Source: Siphonodentalium dalli
Taxonomy: Eukaryota; Mollusca; Scaphopoda; Gadilida; Siphonodentaliidae
Length of the DNA: 64,000 nucleotides
Direction of reading: 5' to 3'
Assembly: GCA_032622095.1 (NCBI GenBank)
Contig: CP136069.1
Span: 38,724,194 to 38,788,193 of the forward strand
Below are positions 12,421 to 25,908 of this stretch, piece after piece. Positions within the stretch are counted from its first letter, which is position 1. Each line of letters starts with the position of its first letter. The notes below the pieces were generated by a model. The model had not been told where the DNA came from. It saw only the letters and a list, made by a program, of their open reading frames with translations, and ran no database searches. A program made the position numbers and the translations under genes.

Positions 12421-13327
12421 GAAAGTTGAAAAGTAAGGAAATAAATCGGCGAAAGCTGATTTTTAAAAATATTATTTAGGCCATAACATCGCGGACGCGT
12501 CACGAAAAGTCCCCTAAAATCAGAGTTGAGCTTTCTGAGTTGCACCTTTTTTCCATATAATTTTTTTATTATTTATTTTTCACAATTATGAAATAATTGG
12601 ATGCTTTAACAATTTGTCAGTCGAAACATATACAAAAGGCACTAAATATTGCTCAATACACAATTCTCGAACCAAAGACACCAATTTAAAGGTAGATATG
12701 GACATGAAATAAAATACTGAGCCAAAAAATGACGATCTTAAAAGCAAACTGTCGTATTCAATGTTGGATTGCTCGGGCTTCTCAAAACATAGACACAAGC
12801 TATCTATTTTTTTAAAACTGCACAGACACCACTCCTTCACTATAAAATTAGCTAGTGCGCATATCGTAAGTGGTCAAAACTTATAAAAACATAACCCTAC
12901 CACAAACTGGTTCCAAACGGCCTGGTCACATTTTGCTTTTCTATTTTGTCTAATCTAGTCATATGAATTACGCATTTATACCAGATTATTTGAATATGAG
13001 TACCAGATCGAATATAGTGAGACGGTCAGAATAATAATAATCACGGCCATGAAATGGCTTCCAAAATGGCGCAATCACAAGCCACGTCACGACGAAACTA
13101 TCATATTGTATAACCACCTAGTAGGTAAAATACGTATTTGTAATATACAAGTCTGTTGTTACATACATGTATCTCTAAAGGTTCACAGATCATTAAAACA
13201 TCCATCTGGATTATTTATCGGTCATTGCAACTCAAGTCAATCCCAATGATTTACGTTTTTAAAAGTTCGGGTTTTCTGCTTACAGTCGGGCCCAAATGTT
13301 TCGCCAATGTGGTAGTTACATCAGCTT
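12421..13327. other. Non-coding tract, nothing recognised
   Basis: AT-rich sequence with short unrelated open frames on both strands and no recognisable repeat family. Confidence 0.4.
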
Positions 13328-15094
13328 GATGATTAATTAGTGAATGTAAGGCAAAAACTTAAATGCATATCCTTGCGGTATAATAGTAGTTAATCTTACG
13401 GAATTTTCAATTGGGGGAAAAATTGTCCGTGATAATAAACCATACACGTATGTTCCAATGCTTATTATGCAAAGAACCCGCCATCTCTTCAAAAGATTAG
13501 CACTGCATCTCACCAGATCAAATAAACAGTACATCGTATATTTTATACCATATTCACTTTTACCATGTCCGTTGCTTATTACGCCAACCTAAATAAGTAA
13601 AGGAAATGATTTTTATGTGACAAGAGCAAAATTCACAATATTCTACAATTTCGTTTATTATCATAGGTACGTGCCATGTTGGTTCTGGTTATCATGAACC
13701 AAATAAAGCTCGAAATTTAAGGAAGTTGAATTAACACGCTTTACAATGGATGTGACCATGGTTCACTATATGATGGCCGATCCCATTGTAACATAATGCC
13801 TCAAACTGCTCTAATCCTGTTCGACTAGGAGTTACCACATCAGTCTGGCTGTGCTCAATCCGTATACACCATGCATCGTGATAATCTACCCCAACCAAGC
13901 GGCAATGTAGATTAACTTCAGCTACAATTTAAACAGACACTTGGTGGCAATTGTACGTATAATTGCATACATGTACGCTTGAGTGGCAATCCAGTGTTAT
14001 CAGACAGACCTTACAATATGTATTCAATTATTAATACAATAATAAGTACATAAATATGTATACGTTTCATCGTGAACCGGAGTCGACTTCAAGCGTGTAG
14101 GCTTATGTGAGTCATTTCCTGAAATCAGTTTATTCCCCTAACGTTGCGAGAGCGTAATCTTACATATGAACCTTAAATGTTACTCGTATAAGAGACAAAC
14201 TAATTACATACACAGATGTAGTAATATAAAATATGCTAATAACGCTGTATTACAACTCAATTTATTGTTTGAATTATAGTTCAAATTTGTCATGGTCCCA
14301 TCTTGGTAGTCACATTAATGCACATCTGGAAATGTACAAGGACAGGTGGCAAGAAGCAGTTTAAGTATGGGGCAGTAATCAACAAAATCTTCCTATACAC
14401 ATGTTTGCCAGAATGTCTGCTCATTCTGTGTCGATTTTCCATTCCAATCACCATTACTATACCCATACAAGGATTCATTTTACGAAGACTTTTCTGGATA
14501 TTATACGTCAGAAAACTTTCGCGTAACTTCGACTGACTATCCAACATCGTTCACCAACCACGCCTATACCGGCGATATATCATTATGAAATGGACAAGAA
14601 TAAATATTATATGAACAAGGCCGTGGGCGATATCCTCAAGTGGGATAACATTTCCAGGTGTGAAATTCGTTAGACAGGTTTATAACTTTCTGGCTTCAAA
14701 CGCCAGTTACTGTTAGCTACATACAGTAATATCAGATTACGTCCGTCGCCATACCTTTTACTGTACTGTACGGGTAAATATATTCAATCGATATGCAATA
14801 ACGTATAGCGATTATATGTATCATTTGCGCGTTCGTAGTTGACAGCGAACGAAGTTAGCAACGTCACTATTCTCTTCACATACCATGTTGGTCTCTGCTA
14901 AAATATTGATATAATATCATAATCCAGTTTGGCACAAGTCCATGTATTTAACGTGCTTTATATAGTGTATGTATGGTATGTTCTCACCGACACCCCATGC
15001 ATAATACTGATAGGCATATGCGTCATTCTTACACGCTGAGATATATCGCGGAAATAGTTATCAAATAGGAGATAAAAGTACTTTGTTGAGTTGG

Positions 15095-15163
15095 ATATTC
15101 GGGGACTCGAGTATGAAAACAGTATGTTCACTAACTGTTTTCATACTTGAATCCCCGAATATC
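15095..15163. repeat. Perfect hairpin
   Basis: Arms GATATTCGGGGACTCGAGTA and its complement, each about 29 bp, around a ~10-base loop. The paralogous position at 62592-62662 has a decayed version, so the hairpin predates the segmental duplication. Confidence 0.75.
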
Positions 15164-15993
15164 AGCGACAGATGCTGGTGAATCGAAATTAAAGTTAACA
15201 ACTCTCGGCCAATCAGAATGCCAGTTTCACAGAAACTTGAATTACAATGTTTTTTAATATAACATTTCGACATTATGCAACATTGGCGGCCATCTGAATT
15301 TTACATTGAGCTGTCAGTCATTCAACTGCGGATTATCTGCATCAGAGTACATTCATTCATATATCTAACACGGATATACCGTTCCACTGTGGTGGATATG
15401 TTAGTGGACATGTTATTTGACGTCTACAACTATTTGGGCTAATTTTCAAAGTGCTTATTTAGAAAATAATTGTTATATGACTCACATTTTGAGTCATTGT
15501 GGTAAGACAATTATTAGGATTTTATCACAAAATCATTTGTCGGAATAAGTGTGTTAGAAACGTGATTTGGGCGAGAGAGAGTTACATTGCGTAGTAATGT
15601 ATTTTTTGCCGCCATCTTGGCATTGGATCAAGTTGATCTTTTGTGGATCCAATTTGATGTAATGATCGTGCTCGCATCCATGACCGTTTAATTATATAAT
15701 TGTATTTAAAGAAATAGATAGAAAATTTAAAAAAGTTTATATTGGCAAACATGCATACCTCTTTCTTTGAACAATCGCATTTGGAGAAGATAATCAAGGT
15801 TAGGATCCAAGGAATCAACTAATGTGATGCCAAAGTGATTTGTTATCATGATTGAAGAGAAATGTGTTCCGTAATCGTCACCCGTTCGATACAATCGGAA
15901 ATTATGTATATGATATGGGAAATAATCAATTCTCTCATTTCCTGTCGCCATTTTGGCGGCCATATATAATTGAGAGGACAAATTGTTATTTAT

Positions 15994-16148
15994 GGGATAA
16001 CGGTGTGGTGTTTTGTGATTTCGGAAAGGTACATGGCGAATATACTGTGGCAAATTTAGTGAATCCGCCGTCGCCCATTAACGGGTATTTGCCACAGTAT
16101 ATTCGCCATGTACCTTTCCGAAATCACAAAACACCACACTGTTATCCC
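15994..16148. repeat. Near-perfect 155-bp hairpin (MITE-like)
   Basis: Arms begin GGGATAACGGTGTGGTGTTT and end AAACACCACACTGTTATCCC; stem about 60 bp, loop about 30 bases. A further partial copy of the arm lies at 16572. The paralogous locus near 63375 lacks the whole 15990-16930 tract, so this is part of an insertion here or a deletion there. Confidence 0.75.
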
Positions 16149-17418
16149 CATTCTAATGCCCTTCGAACTTAAAAACGTTATTTAGACAAACAAATGCCTC
16201 GTAATTATCAACGAAATATGCGGCCATAGAAAACACTCAGCCAAATCACGACTTTTTATTTTAAATTTAATGCGGTAGATAAAATATAGTCCCTCAATTA
16301 CCATCGATCTTATCGTTAAAAATGCTGATACACATGAAAAATTGCCACCGCAAATAGAAATAAATATGCACAACAATAAGTTTATGCATGTACCTGATGT
16401 CTTTTTCAGATGTTTACCACTTACAAATTGCGGTTTTGATTTTACCGCGAACTTGAAGTTGAATTGAAACAATGGGAAATTGTTTACCCAATGCGATGTA
16501 TTTCACGCCGTGTCTGTCGCGGTGTCATGTCAAGAAATTTGGTCAAATGATATCGAGACACTGACATTGGTGGGATATAACGGTGTGGCGTTTTGTATTT
16601 TCTGAAAGTACATGTATACAGGGCGAATGTACTGACTGTCAAGTTTCGACAAAAACGACGCCGCTGGTTTGTTTATATAGCAACGAGCTAGTAACGGAAG
16701 TCAGTAGCAAGAGCGCCAACCCTATAATCTACTCCGTAACGTCGCCGGCATGTACTGCGTAAGGGTGACGTCATGGAGTGAAACAGAATAATGAGCGGGG
16801 CTGGATTGGGCATGCATGGCCGAGATTAGGAATTCAGCTAACAGCAATATTGGCGCGTAGGAATATCTAACATTGAAGCGGTGAACCGGACTATACATTG
16901 CGACAGGTTATTGAATGAATAAACCCCCGCAAGTATTAAAAATATAGTGTGGTGCCACTCTTTTCACTGTACAAAAAGATTGTCATATATTTTATATCGA
17001 AATTATATTTTTATCGTGAAATCTAGCAATAGCGAACTTAATAAAATTAGCATGGCCGCCATCTTTGTGACGTCATCAGACCACCCAGTCGTGACCGCGG
17101 AGAGTCTACCAACTGTTGCTCTGAAGTGAAGACCATATACTGGCTCATTAGCATGGTCTCTATATTTTTTCATCATTTTCCCATGGAGCCCAAAATCGGA
17201 CATACATGTAAGCTACTCTACTAATTAGTATAAACTCATAAATCATCCGAGTTTTCGTGATAAATTTGTGATTTATTTACGTTATAGTACCGGTATTGAC
17301 TGCATTGTCGTATACGGCGTCCATGACAACTTGAATTATTATGTTCAATATTTCGGACCTGGAAGTGGTGTTTTGGAGAAAAAAAGTCAAAAATGCCCAA
17401 AAAAAGAGAAGATGTACT

Positions 17419-20400
17419 CACTGTCGGATACCCGTTTAGGTTCGGACATTCCAAGATGGCGGCGCCAACTAAATCAGATAAACGGTAGATGTATATATTG
17501 TCTCCAAGCAGCAATCAACGACATCTTTCGGTGATACACCTTGAAACTGTTATGTAGGAATTTGTATACCCAACACACACGTAACACGCCCTTTGCATAA
17601 CAGGCATGTGAATTGTTGTATTTGGCGTGTCAAGTCGTCATAATTTTTCGAAATTTTATCGAGGCGGCGAAATGTTCGCTTTTTCGTATTTTTCTGGCCC
17701 TGGGCTCATGCATCCGCAAATTTATGTATTGTTGTGGGTAGATTAGGTCACCACACATCTTCGGAATGCAGAACCGGCGATATTTTTAATTGTCTAACTC
17801 CGAAAAACGACCTTTGAAAATTTCAAAATGTTCAGGTTCGGATTCGCAACATTCGCGATGATTTTGTTCAGGTTCAGACACAATTTTCGTTCAGGTTCGG
17901 ACAAATTTGGTTCAGGTTCGGACGCATCAAAAACTTCGCATAAAAATGACACGCCGAGGTACAGTCGCGTTCTTATTGCGTTTTTGTGCATTTGATTTTC
18001 TTCCATTGTAAAAGAAACGATAAATGGGGAACACGAGGCATGGTTTTAGCCCACTCGTGAATAATTTGGGCGGACTTTCTTATTTTATGCGTGTGAGATG
18101 TGTGCGATCACGTGATTCCCCACATCCACATACGATGCCACGAAGGTCGCCGCACGTAGATGAGAAGATAGCTGTCCATAACATAAGTTACACTGATTTT
18201 TGAGGGGGATACTGTTGTGTGTGCCTCGGTAGAGGCTCGTATCCCCCGAGGCGACACCCCCCCCTCAACAAGCCGTGTAATGATGTATTTACCCCCAGTC
18301 TCTATTAACAATATATTCCCAGACATAAAGGGCAGAAACGAGCCGCGAACAGTAATTCTATTTTGTTAGACTGCTTATACGATTAATGTGATTATATAGC
18401 TGTTCCCACAATTTGCCCATAAATACTTGCTGATAGATATACAATATATATTTTGTATCAATAATTGGATGATATATTTGGGTATTCACACGAAACATAT
18501 TCTTTTCAATATAAGCATTATGTGTTTTGCCTCATTTCTAAATGTTGAATCGAGTTACAAGTTAGCCATTTGTCACACGACTATTATGCAGGACTATTAA
18601 TTAGAGCCCGAACCATTTGCGTTCTATTCAGCACTATGCGAACATAGAGAATACCTATATATGGTTTGCCGAATAATACCTGCAATATGCGAATCTTCAC
18701 GAGCGGCGATATTTCAAGAATATATTATTCGAGAAACCATATGTGTTCTCTTTATGTTATGCTTATGGTAAGCAATTCTGCAAAACTACAAGTATTTATT
18801 TATCGAAACAAGAATTTAGACGCCGAAGTAGCGAAACTTATGCAAACAATATCAGCTGTTCCGTTGGCAAATTAAGCATCTCTAAATTTTGGTGGAAAAT
18901 TTCCTTCATGCGCTTAAGAGAATAGTGTCTACCCAATGGTTAAATATTACACACAGAAACCCAATTAACAAATAACTGAATACGTAATAAAACGGGATAA
19001 TTTGTTTTTCTTTAGAACTTATCGCAGTAATAAACTATTTTCAGTCGTCCGCGGAATTTCGCGTAGTTCGATTGATAATACACGCGTCAATAATTGTGTA
19101 CCCTTTTTTAAACAGAAGTATATCTACAGTAAGATAACGTTTGAAAATTATCATCCATGCCAGGGTCCTGACGAAAGAGAGCGCATCGTATGTCATTTAA
19201 AATTACAGCTATTTCATAGGGAAACATATAACAAACATCGCTTGTCCCCACACCCGCGGTTGTAACTAACAATCTGACTGACAACAACGTCACGTTTAAG
19301 TCATACACCATGTCCCGTAACTCTTGATAGTGGGCGTATAAAAGTACGTGAAACATCGTGGTTATGAATTACCCTTGAACCAGCAGTTTCACCAATCGTG
19401 ACATTGTTCTAACGCGCTGAGCTTAATTGACGTCACCTAAAACAGGATCGATAGGTCTGCTACTGAATTATTCTTATTGGTGCTGATTGGTGTGGATTTA
19501 TCTGATAACCTATAAAAGGCACACCAGGTGGTAGCTGCATATATATTGATGTGGGACAAAATAGTTAGCTCCGCCAACATTGTGGGATACTAGGAGATTT
19601 AATACCCGGATGTCTCTTTTTGAAACCTCTTTGCTCCGCCTCGGGGTTCAAAATCGAGAACTAGGTATTAAATATCCATGTATCCCCGATATTTCAGAAG
19701 ATAAGTTTAATACCACTGTTGCTCATATGTAAAATGTAATAATTCCCACTAGCTGGTTCATAGTAGACATTGCTCGAGAATATTCAACTGTGGCTTGTAT
19801 CCCATTCATTCGGAGAATGTACCACCTATATTTGGAAATTTCAGCTGCCATATTTAGATATAACAAATTAACAGTGCATGTTCGTTAATAACACACACAA
19901 TAAGATCGAGACTGCACCTCGGCATGTCATTTATAGGTCAGGTTTTGATGCGTCCGAACCTGAACTAAAATTGTCCGAACCTGAACCAAATTTGTCCAAA
20001 CCTGAACGAAAATTGTGTCTGAACCTGAACAAAATCATCGCGAATGTTGCGAATCCGAACCTGAACATTTTGAAATTTTCAAAGGTCGTTTTTCGGAGTT
20101 AGACGATAAAAATATCGCCGGTTTTGCATTCCGAAGATGTGTGTTGACCTAATCTATCAACAACAATACATAAATTTGCGGATGCATGAGCCCAGGACCA
20201 AAAAAATACGAAAAAGCGAACATTTCGCCGCCTCGATAAAATTTCGAAAAATTATGACGACTTGACACGCCAAATACAACAATTCACATGCCTGTTATGC
20301 AAAGGGCGTGTTACGTGTGGGTTGGGTATACAAATTCCTACATAACAGTTTCAAGGTGTATCACCGAAAGATGTCGTTGATTGCTGCTTGGAGACAATAT

Positions 20401-20476
20401 ATACATCTACCGTTTATCTGATTTAGTTGGCGCCGCCATCTTGGAATGTCCGAACCTAAACGGGTATCCGACAGTG
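17419..20476. mobile_element. 3.06-kb long-TIR element, CAC termini, 5-bp TSD (Transib/RAG-like signature)
   Basis: The inverted termini start CACTGTCGGATACCCGTTTA and extend about 550 bp inward (to ~17967 on the left, from ~19910 on the right). The flanks carry a perfect 5-bp direct repeat GTACT (17414-17418 and 20477-20481). Each arm contains four spaced copies of TTCAGGTTCGGA. The 1.9-kb interior has no transposase frame that I recognise. The paralogous site near 63888 is unoccupied, which confirms the boundaries. A terminal CAC with a 5-bp duplication is characteristic of the Transib/RAG superfamily; long arms and an AT-containing target are less typical, so the family call is tentative while the element call is firm. 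Confidence 0.85.
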
Positions 20477-20964
20477 GTACTGTGATCAACAAATTTCGAA
20501 GCAGGGGTCAACTATCTAAAAAACCAAATGGCGTCTATTCAAGAACCGTGGACATGTACGATCTTATATTGATCCTCTTAAACTGTTAAACTATCAATAC
20601 AAACCTATTAAACCTTCCGAAGGATTCGATATCGTTTATAATCTAATCTTCTGCGCATTGGGTGCATGTAAACCGTATGGCGAAATGTACTGATTCCCCA
20701 TGGCCCCTAATTGTCAGAATGTGGAGGGTGTTATTATTCTATTGCATTATGTACGACTATGTGCAGTACATGTTTAGGATTGGAAATTAAAAAGTTAACA
20801 ACAAAGGGTTAAAGTGGTTCTGAAGTTGCTAACCAATGACCGGAAAAGAGGCTGACGTACCAGAACGCAGATCCGTGATGTATACACCCACATTCACCCA
20901 GATCGGTGTCTGCATGCGGGGTATACATTGATGATATCACAGGAAGATAACACTCAGTAGATGT

Positions 20965-20974
20965 TATAAAAAAG
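20965..20974 (+). promoter_or_regulatory. TATA box of a candidate core promoter
   Basis: TATAAAAAAG lies 29 bases upstream of an initiator-like TCAATC (A at 20994), the canonical spacing. A TGACGT motif is near 20852. It is followed by a short exon-like segment and a strong splice donor. No coding start follows nearby on this strand, so the target gene is inferred to lie downstream. Confidence 0.45.
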
Positions 20975-20993
20975 CTTCGGGGGGTTCAAGCTC

Positions 20994-21055
20994 AATCATA
21001 CTGGTTCTGAAAATTTTCTGTCCAAAAGAAAATATTTTGTTCCTGCTGAACTAAG
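20994..21055 (+). other. Candidate 5' UTR exon
   Basis: A 62-base segment from the predicted start site to a consensus donor CTAAG|GTAAGA (GT at 21056). It has no ATG-led frame of note. The next + strand acceptor joined to a credible coding start is at 38348, just before the signal-peptide exon, so this may be its untranslated first exon across a ~17.3-kb intron. Other partners are possible. Confidence 0.35.
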
Positions 21056-24000
21056 GTAAGAGATTTGCTTGATGTTTATTATACAGTTTCTTTTCATTTG
21101 TTGTTAATGGTTTTTTTCTTTTCCTCCACTTAGTTATTTTTTATTCACGATAATCCGTTTGAGCGACAGGGGTTGCTAATCTGTAATCACGTCAATGTGC
21201 AACAACGTAAAACGCGTAAACTATTGAGTGACGGGTATGCCGGGTGGGTGTGTCGCACACACTGCCAAAACACATCTATTTCACCCTCTCGTAAATCTTA
21301 ACTGCAAAAACACATTATTTATTATACTGGGACCTCATCATATAGGCCTTAAAGAATGACATTCAGCTATATAGTCCAGTGCATTTATGGATTTAATCAG
21401 AAATAATTCCAACAGAATTTGCAGGTAAAAATACATAAATCCTCAAAAAACAATATTCTGAAAATCAGCAAAATTTGGAAAAAGGGAAATTAGAAAATTT
21501 CATGAAATATATTTGTGAAAATATTGTCAAAATTTAATCATCAATTTATGGATTTTCAGGGATGTATATACAAAATTCAGATTCACAAGTCCATCCAATG
21601 TCAAGTCCATTTCAACCTTATGGCACGTTCACATGTAGCTGCAAGAAAATGTCAGGTATGCCCATGTGACTTACTTGGCCAATAAATAAAATAATACAGG
21701 AATGTATCCGAGGGAGACAGTGCACTAGCTGTTACGATATCGCTAGTATATGTTCACATTGATTTGTGGTCATATGTATCCGTTAAATATTCTCTATCCA
21801 TCAATATTATCGTCGGTTTCAACAACTGACTTCGTAATTCCATTTTAGATGGGTTGACAGAATCGCTAAAGCTAATATTATATGAATATGTTTATAGGAA
21901 GGTAGTTATATATATATGGCTTCTGTTGACGGTGGGATTTCCAACTGCACCCACCCCTTGAACCAGGCCAAACTCCCAAGAGCGCACAAGTCAACTTGTA
22001 CCCCTCCCATCGGCTTTGAACTTTCCAACTGGTACCTCACATTGGATACCGGGGAGGGAGGGACCTAGAGGAAATTTCAAACCAATAGTTTTTAACCAAA
22101 AGTAGGGGAAAATGCAAATGTTGGTCTAAAACAACAAATTCCACATACATTACTGGTGTACAAATTCCAACTAATAGTGTGCCAGATATGAAATTTCCAA
22201 CTGGTGAACAGTTTGAGTCCCCATGTCGCCACACTCATGTATGTTTGGTAATGTGATATACACAACAGTCCCACGAACCGAACCAAATTCACAACTCTAG
22301 AAAACTTAATTTAGGGTCTAAATGGGGGTGGGGTCATGCGATTTGTACCTGATATTTTCGTGCAGATATTTTCTTGCAGCTGCATGTGAATATGACATAA
22401 TGGCATGTTCACATGTAGCTGCAAGAAAATATATTCTAGAATATATCAGGTATTTGTGCCATGATAATTGTCTGCTCTAGACTAAGTACAAATACAAAGA
22501 CAACACATTTGTAGCAGATAGCCGCTGGCTTTATTGGTGACAAGGTGAAAACAGACATTCCAGTAACGGCCGTCAGAAACATTTGGAAGCAGAAAACTTT
22601 TTAATTTTCGTGCCAATAGCATGGCTAGTAACTTCATACTGTCTAAAATGCTAATGCAGTATACTCATGCAGTTGGTAAATATCTTCTCAAACTGACAGC
22701 CGTTTACAGAAGACATTCAGACATTAAAACAGAGATAAATCCACTGTGTGGAGAAAACAACTCTGAAAGCTTTGAATGCTCCTGCCTGCATACATGCAGA
22801 AAACCAAACATATGCAATTGATACATAAAATGCATATATAAACATGATCAATATGAATCCTACGCGATTAGTTCCAATTCGTAATAATTTGATTCCAGCA
22901 AAGCACTGAATTCCAAAATTCAGAAAAATCTACACAATACGTGAGCTCCATTTATTTGAAATATCCACATGTTCTTTTAATTTATATTTAAATTTGATAC
23001 GTGCACCTTGCGAGACCAGACCGGCTAAAGTGACCAGAACTTTAGCTCACCCAGTAAGCACGACCACGGCTTATACTCAATCACTCATTAACACTAACCA
23101 CATGCCTTTAGCATGTGATCCACAATGACAACGACTCAGTTGTACTCATACGTGACGCTTCAGACAAAAGTTTTGTACTATACTGCGAAACGTCCAAAAC
23201 AAATATTCTATTTGCAAAGATTGCACCCACGAGAACGTGGCGGTCTAGATGGCGATGATTGAGCTTCATCGGAAAAGTATTAGCCGTGCTGGTCCAAGTG
23301 CATTGCATCGGGTAAACAACCTATTGTCCATATTGGCAATTCATCGCATTTTGACATTTCCATCTGTTGAGATGTATTACCGTAGCCACGGTGCTGCCCT
23401 CGTGTGTAGAGACATTCTCTGTACTGAGATGGTGGTTACGTTATTAATAGGTACACGCCTATGGTATAATTTAATTGTGCATGCATATATGGGGTGACAA
23501 ACGTTATTGTGTTTGTGTTGGCAAATCGGACGACCACACCCCCACTGAGACCCCACTGAAGTTTTCTATATAGTTGTGGATTTGGTCTGATTCGTGGGGT
23601 TGTAGTGTATATCACGTTACCAAAAATACAGGGGGGCATGGGACACCCCCACGCCAACCAAGATCAAATTTTCACCAGTTGGAAATTTTATACTTGACAC
23701 AATATTAGTTGGAAATTTCTCACCAACAATGGGTTGAAATTGTTCTGGCAGTCCGATTTTCCAACGAGTAATGTATTTGGAATTTGTTGTTTTAGACAAA
23801 CATTTGCATTTCTTTCTACTTTTGGTCAATGTGTTGGTTTTAAATTTACTCTCGGTCAAAATTCAAGTTAAATAAAACAAAAACAAGGATGTGAGGTACC
23901 ATATAGGAAAATTTCCTAAGGAAATTAAAAGCAGAGGGGAGGGGTGAATTGAATCATGTGATCGTTGGTTATTTGGCCTTGTTCAAGAGGGGTACAGCTG

Positions 24001-24303
24001 GGTATCCCACATATATACATCCTCTGTCAACGGAAGCACCATATATCTACGTCCCTAAATACATATCCATATAATACTAAAGCGATTCTGTCAACTCATC
24101 TAAATTGGAATTATGAAGTCAGTTGTTTAAACAAACGATAATATTGATGGATCATAACTCGAGTGCGTGAACGGTTACTGACGAATTCAGTTGTTTAAAC
24201 GATATATTGATGGATCATAACTTGAGTGCGTGAACGGTTACCAACGTTTCCCTTAGAGGGTATTTAACGGATACAGATGACCACAAATAAAGGTGATTAC
24301 ATA

Positions 24304-25063
24304 CTATAGAAGCCACACAGAACCTCTTTTTAAAAAAGAAAATATACTCAAAATCTACGACATCCACAAAGTACAAGCGGCTGTTTTCATGCATGATTGG
24401 TATCATATGCGCTTAATAGAATCATTCACCGACATGTTTACGAAACGCAAAACCGGACCAGACACCCGGCAAAAGCACCCACTATTTAAAAAAAAACCAA
24501 GAACATCTTGGTCCCAACAACTACCATTCCATTCTTATCCAACCATCTGGAACAACTTAGATAACGAATTTACATCATACCAATCCAGGCACACATTCAA
24601 ACGGCGTTTACATGCCGATTGCATTAAAAAATATGCTGCAACAATTAAATGCAACAATCAAAGATGTCCCGACTGTATGGTCGCTCGTCAATAAGTGACT
24701 TCCACTATATCGCAATCCACAACCTCACTCAACACATTCCTACTCGACTTTCAAGGAACATCTCACTGACAAGAAAGAGACAAACCATCGAGTAACCAAT
24801 AATCGATTTATCTAGACGTATATCCTCCATGTATATAATCCAGTTAAATGCAACCATTGTGAGATACATAATTATTTAGCCGTGCATTGTAAAATGAACT
24901 CTGACCGCCTATCGTAACATCTTTTCGTCTTTAAGGGGGCGGCAGTAAGACAGTCTAGCCTGACTATGCCACCCCCTCAAATATACAATGTAATATTTGT
25001 CAAATGTATCATGTATTAATATGTGTATATTGAAATAAAATATCCTATCCTATCCTATCCTAG
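24304..25063 (+). mobile_element. 5'-truncated non-LTR retrotransposon (LINE)
   Basis: It holds the C-terminal end of a reverse-transcriptase ORF2, then a ~370-bp 3' UTR ending GAAATAAAATATCCTATCC with a short (TCCTA)n tail. Short tandem-repeat tails are typical of CR1/L2/Rex-like clades. Comparison with the uninterrupted left arm (21720-21770, inverted) places the insertion between ATTACATAC and GCGATA, at 24303/25064. Confidence 0.7.
24305..24694 (+). pseudogene. ORF2 C-terminal fragment, reverse transcriptase tail
   Basis: About 130 codons open to a stop at 24694. Features expected of the post-RT thumb/tail of CR1/Jockey-type ORF2: HTEPLFKKENILKIYDIHKV near the start, an LPFHSYPTIWNNLDNEF motif, then SRHTFKRRLHADCIKKY, and a Cys-rich end (CNNQRCPDC). 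There are no catalytic residues: the fingers and palm with the YADD-type motif were lost by 5' truncation. The frame is uninterrupted, which suggests a fairly recent insertion. It encodes no functional protein by itself. Confidence 0.65.
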
Positions 25064-25183
25064 CGATACCTTAACAGTGCACTGTCTCCCTCGGATATAA
25101 TCCTGTATTATTTTTTCATTGGTCAAGTAAGTCACATGGTTATACCTGAAATTTCTTCCCGATACACGTGAACGTGCCATAAG

Positions 25184-25908
25184 AAGATACAAATATCCTC
25201 AAACAAATGTGTGTATTCCATTGTAGGAACTTAGCCAAATTTGCATCTCATAACCTTTTATGTATACTACAGTGCAAACAAATTGTGGAATTGACCACAC
25301 TCTTTTCCGAAAAAGCTATTGTGGTGCAACGTGTCAATTAAAAAGGTTTTTGTGTATAATTATAGAACAAAGAACGATAGTTTATGGCGTAAAATTTTGT
25401 GTTTGCATTCCAATCAATGAATGGATTTCGCTCATCTTTCGAGAAAGTTACTCCAAATTTGAACCGCGGGAAAATGTGGTAGTGGAAGCATATCAATAAA
25501 AACGAAAACCAGCATCTTGAAGCATAAAACTGTACTGTTAAAAGCGTCTGCTTACATTGTTCTTTCACATAGAATTGAAGTTCATTGTCAGAGCTATGAT
25601 CTTTTTAAAAAATATATAAATCACAAATTAACGCTGGTCTATCAGTGATTACCAAATAATATTGTTCGAGTTAAAAGTTGAAAGGCAATTATCCATGACG
25701 AAATGACCCCAGGTAAACATCTAACTTAACTACAGGGCGAATTAGAATACATACGACAACCAGGTTCTTGTATTTAGTTATTTTATCAAGAAGATGACAA
25801 CCGGATAGCTGCATCCGGGCAGCTTTAATTCAAGTATAAACACTCTATTGTTGTCGCTAAACGACTAAAGCGGATGTGATCTTACCCGGCTAGTGTATAA
25901 ACACCCCC
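25184..25908. other. Non-coding tract, nothing recognised
   Basis: Short antiparallel open frames near 25260-25568 are mirror frames of one AT-rich stretch; no domain, splice context or repeat was recognised. Confidence 0.4.

Larger units (their letters stand above)
13328..20515. repeat. Segmental duplication, copy 1 (partner 60552-63925)
   Basis: Long collinear similarity with 60552-63925 begins at GATTAATTAGTGAATGTAA and runs to AAATTTCGAAGCAGGGGTCA. Insertions special to this copy are about 15325-15485, 15595-15857, 15990-16930 and the 3.06-kb element at 17419-20476; sequence special to the partner includes about 61765-62285 and 62665-62968. Matching parts look roughly 95% alike by eye. 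A 76-85-codon open frame shared by both copies (14303-14536 here) differs by frame-changing indels, which argues against a conserved gene. Confidence 0.8.
21617..25183. mobile_element. Large inverted-repeat element with unique centre
   Basis: The left arm (21617 to about 22290) and right arm (about 23640 to 25183) are inverted copies. Outer motif: CTTATGGCACGTTCACATGT and its complement at 25160-25183; inner motifs include GAGGGAGACAGTGCACT, GGGTTGACAGAATCGCT and repeated TTTCCAACT. A small palindrome at 22370-22425 repeats the outer motif. The right arm is split by a LINE fragment. The central 22300-23640 is unique and has no recognised gene. No clear target duplication was identified, so this could also be an inverted duplication of a smaller element. 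Confidence 0.6.
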
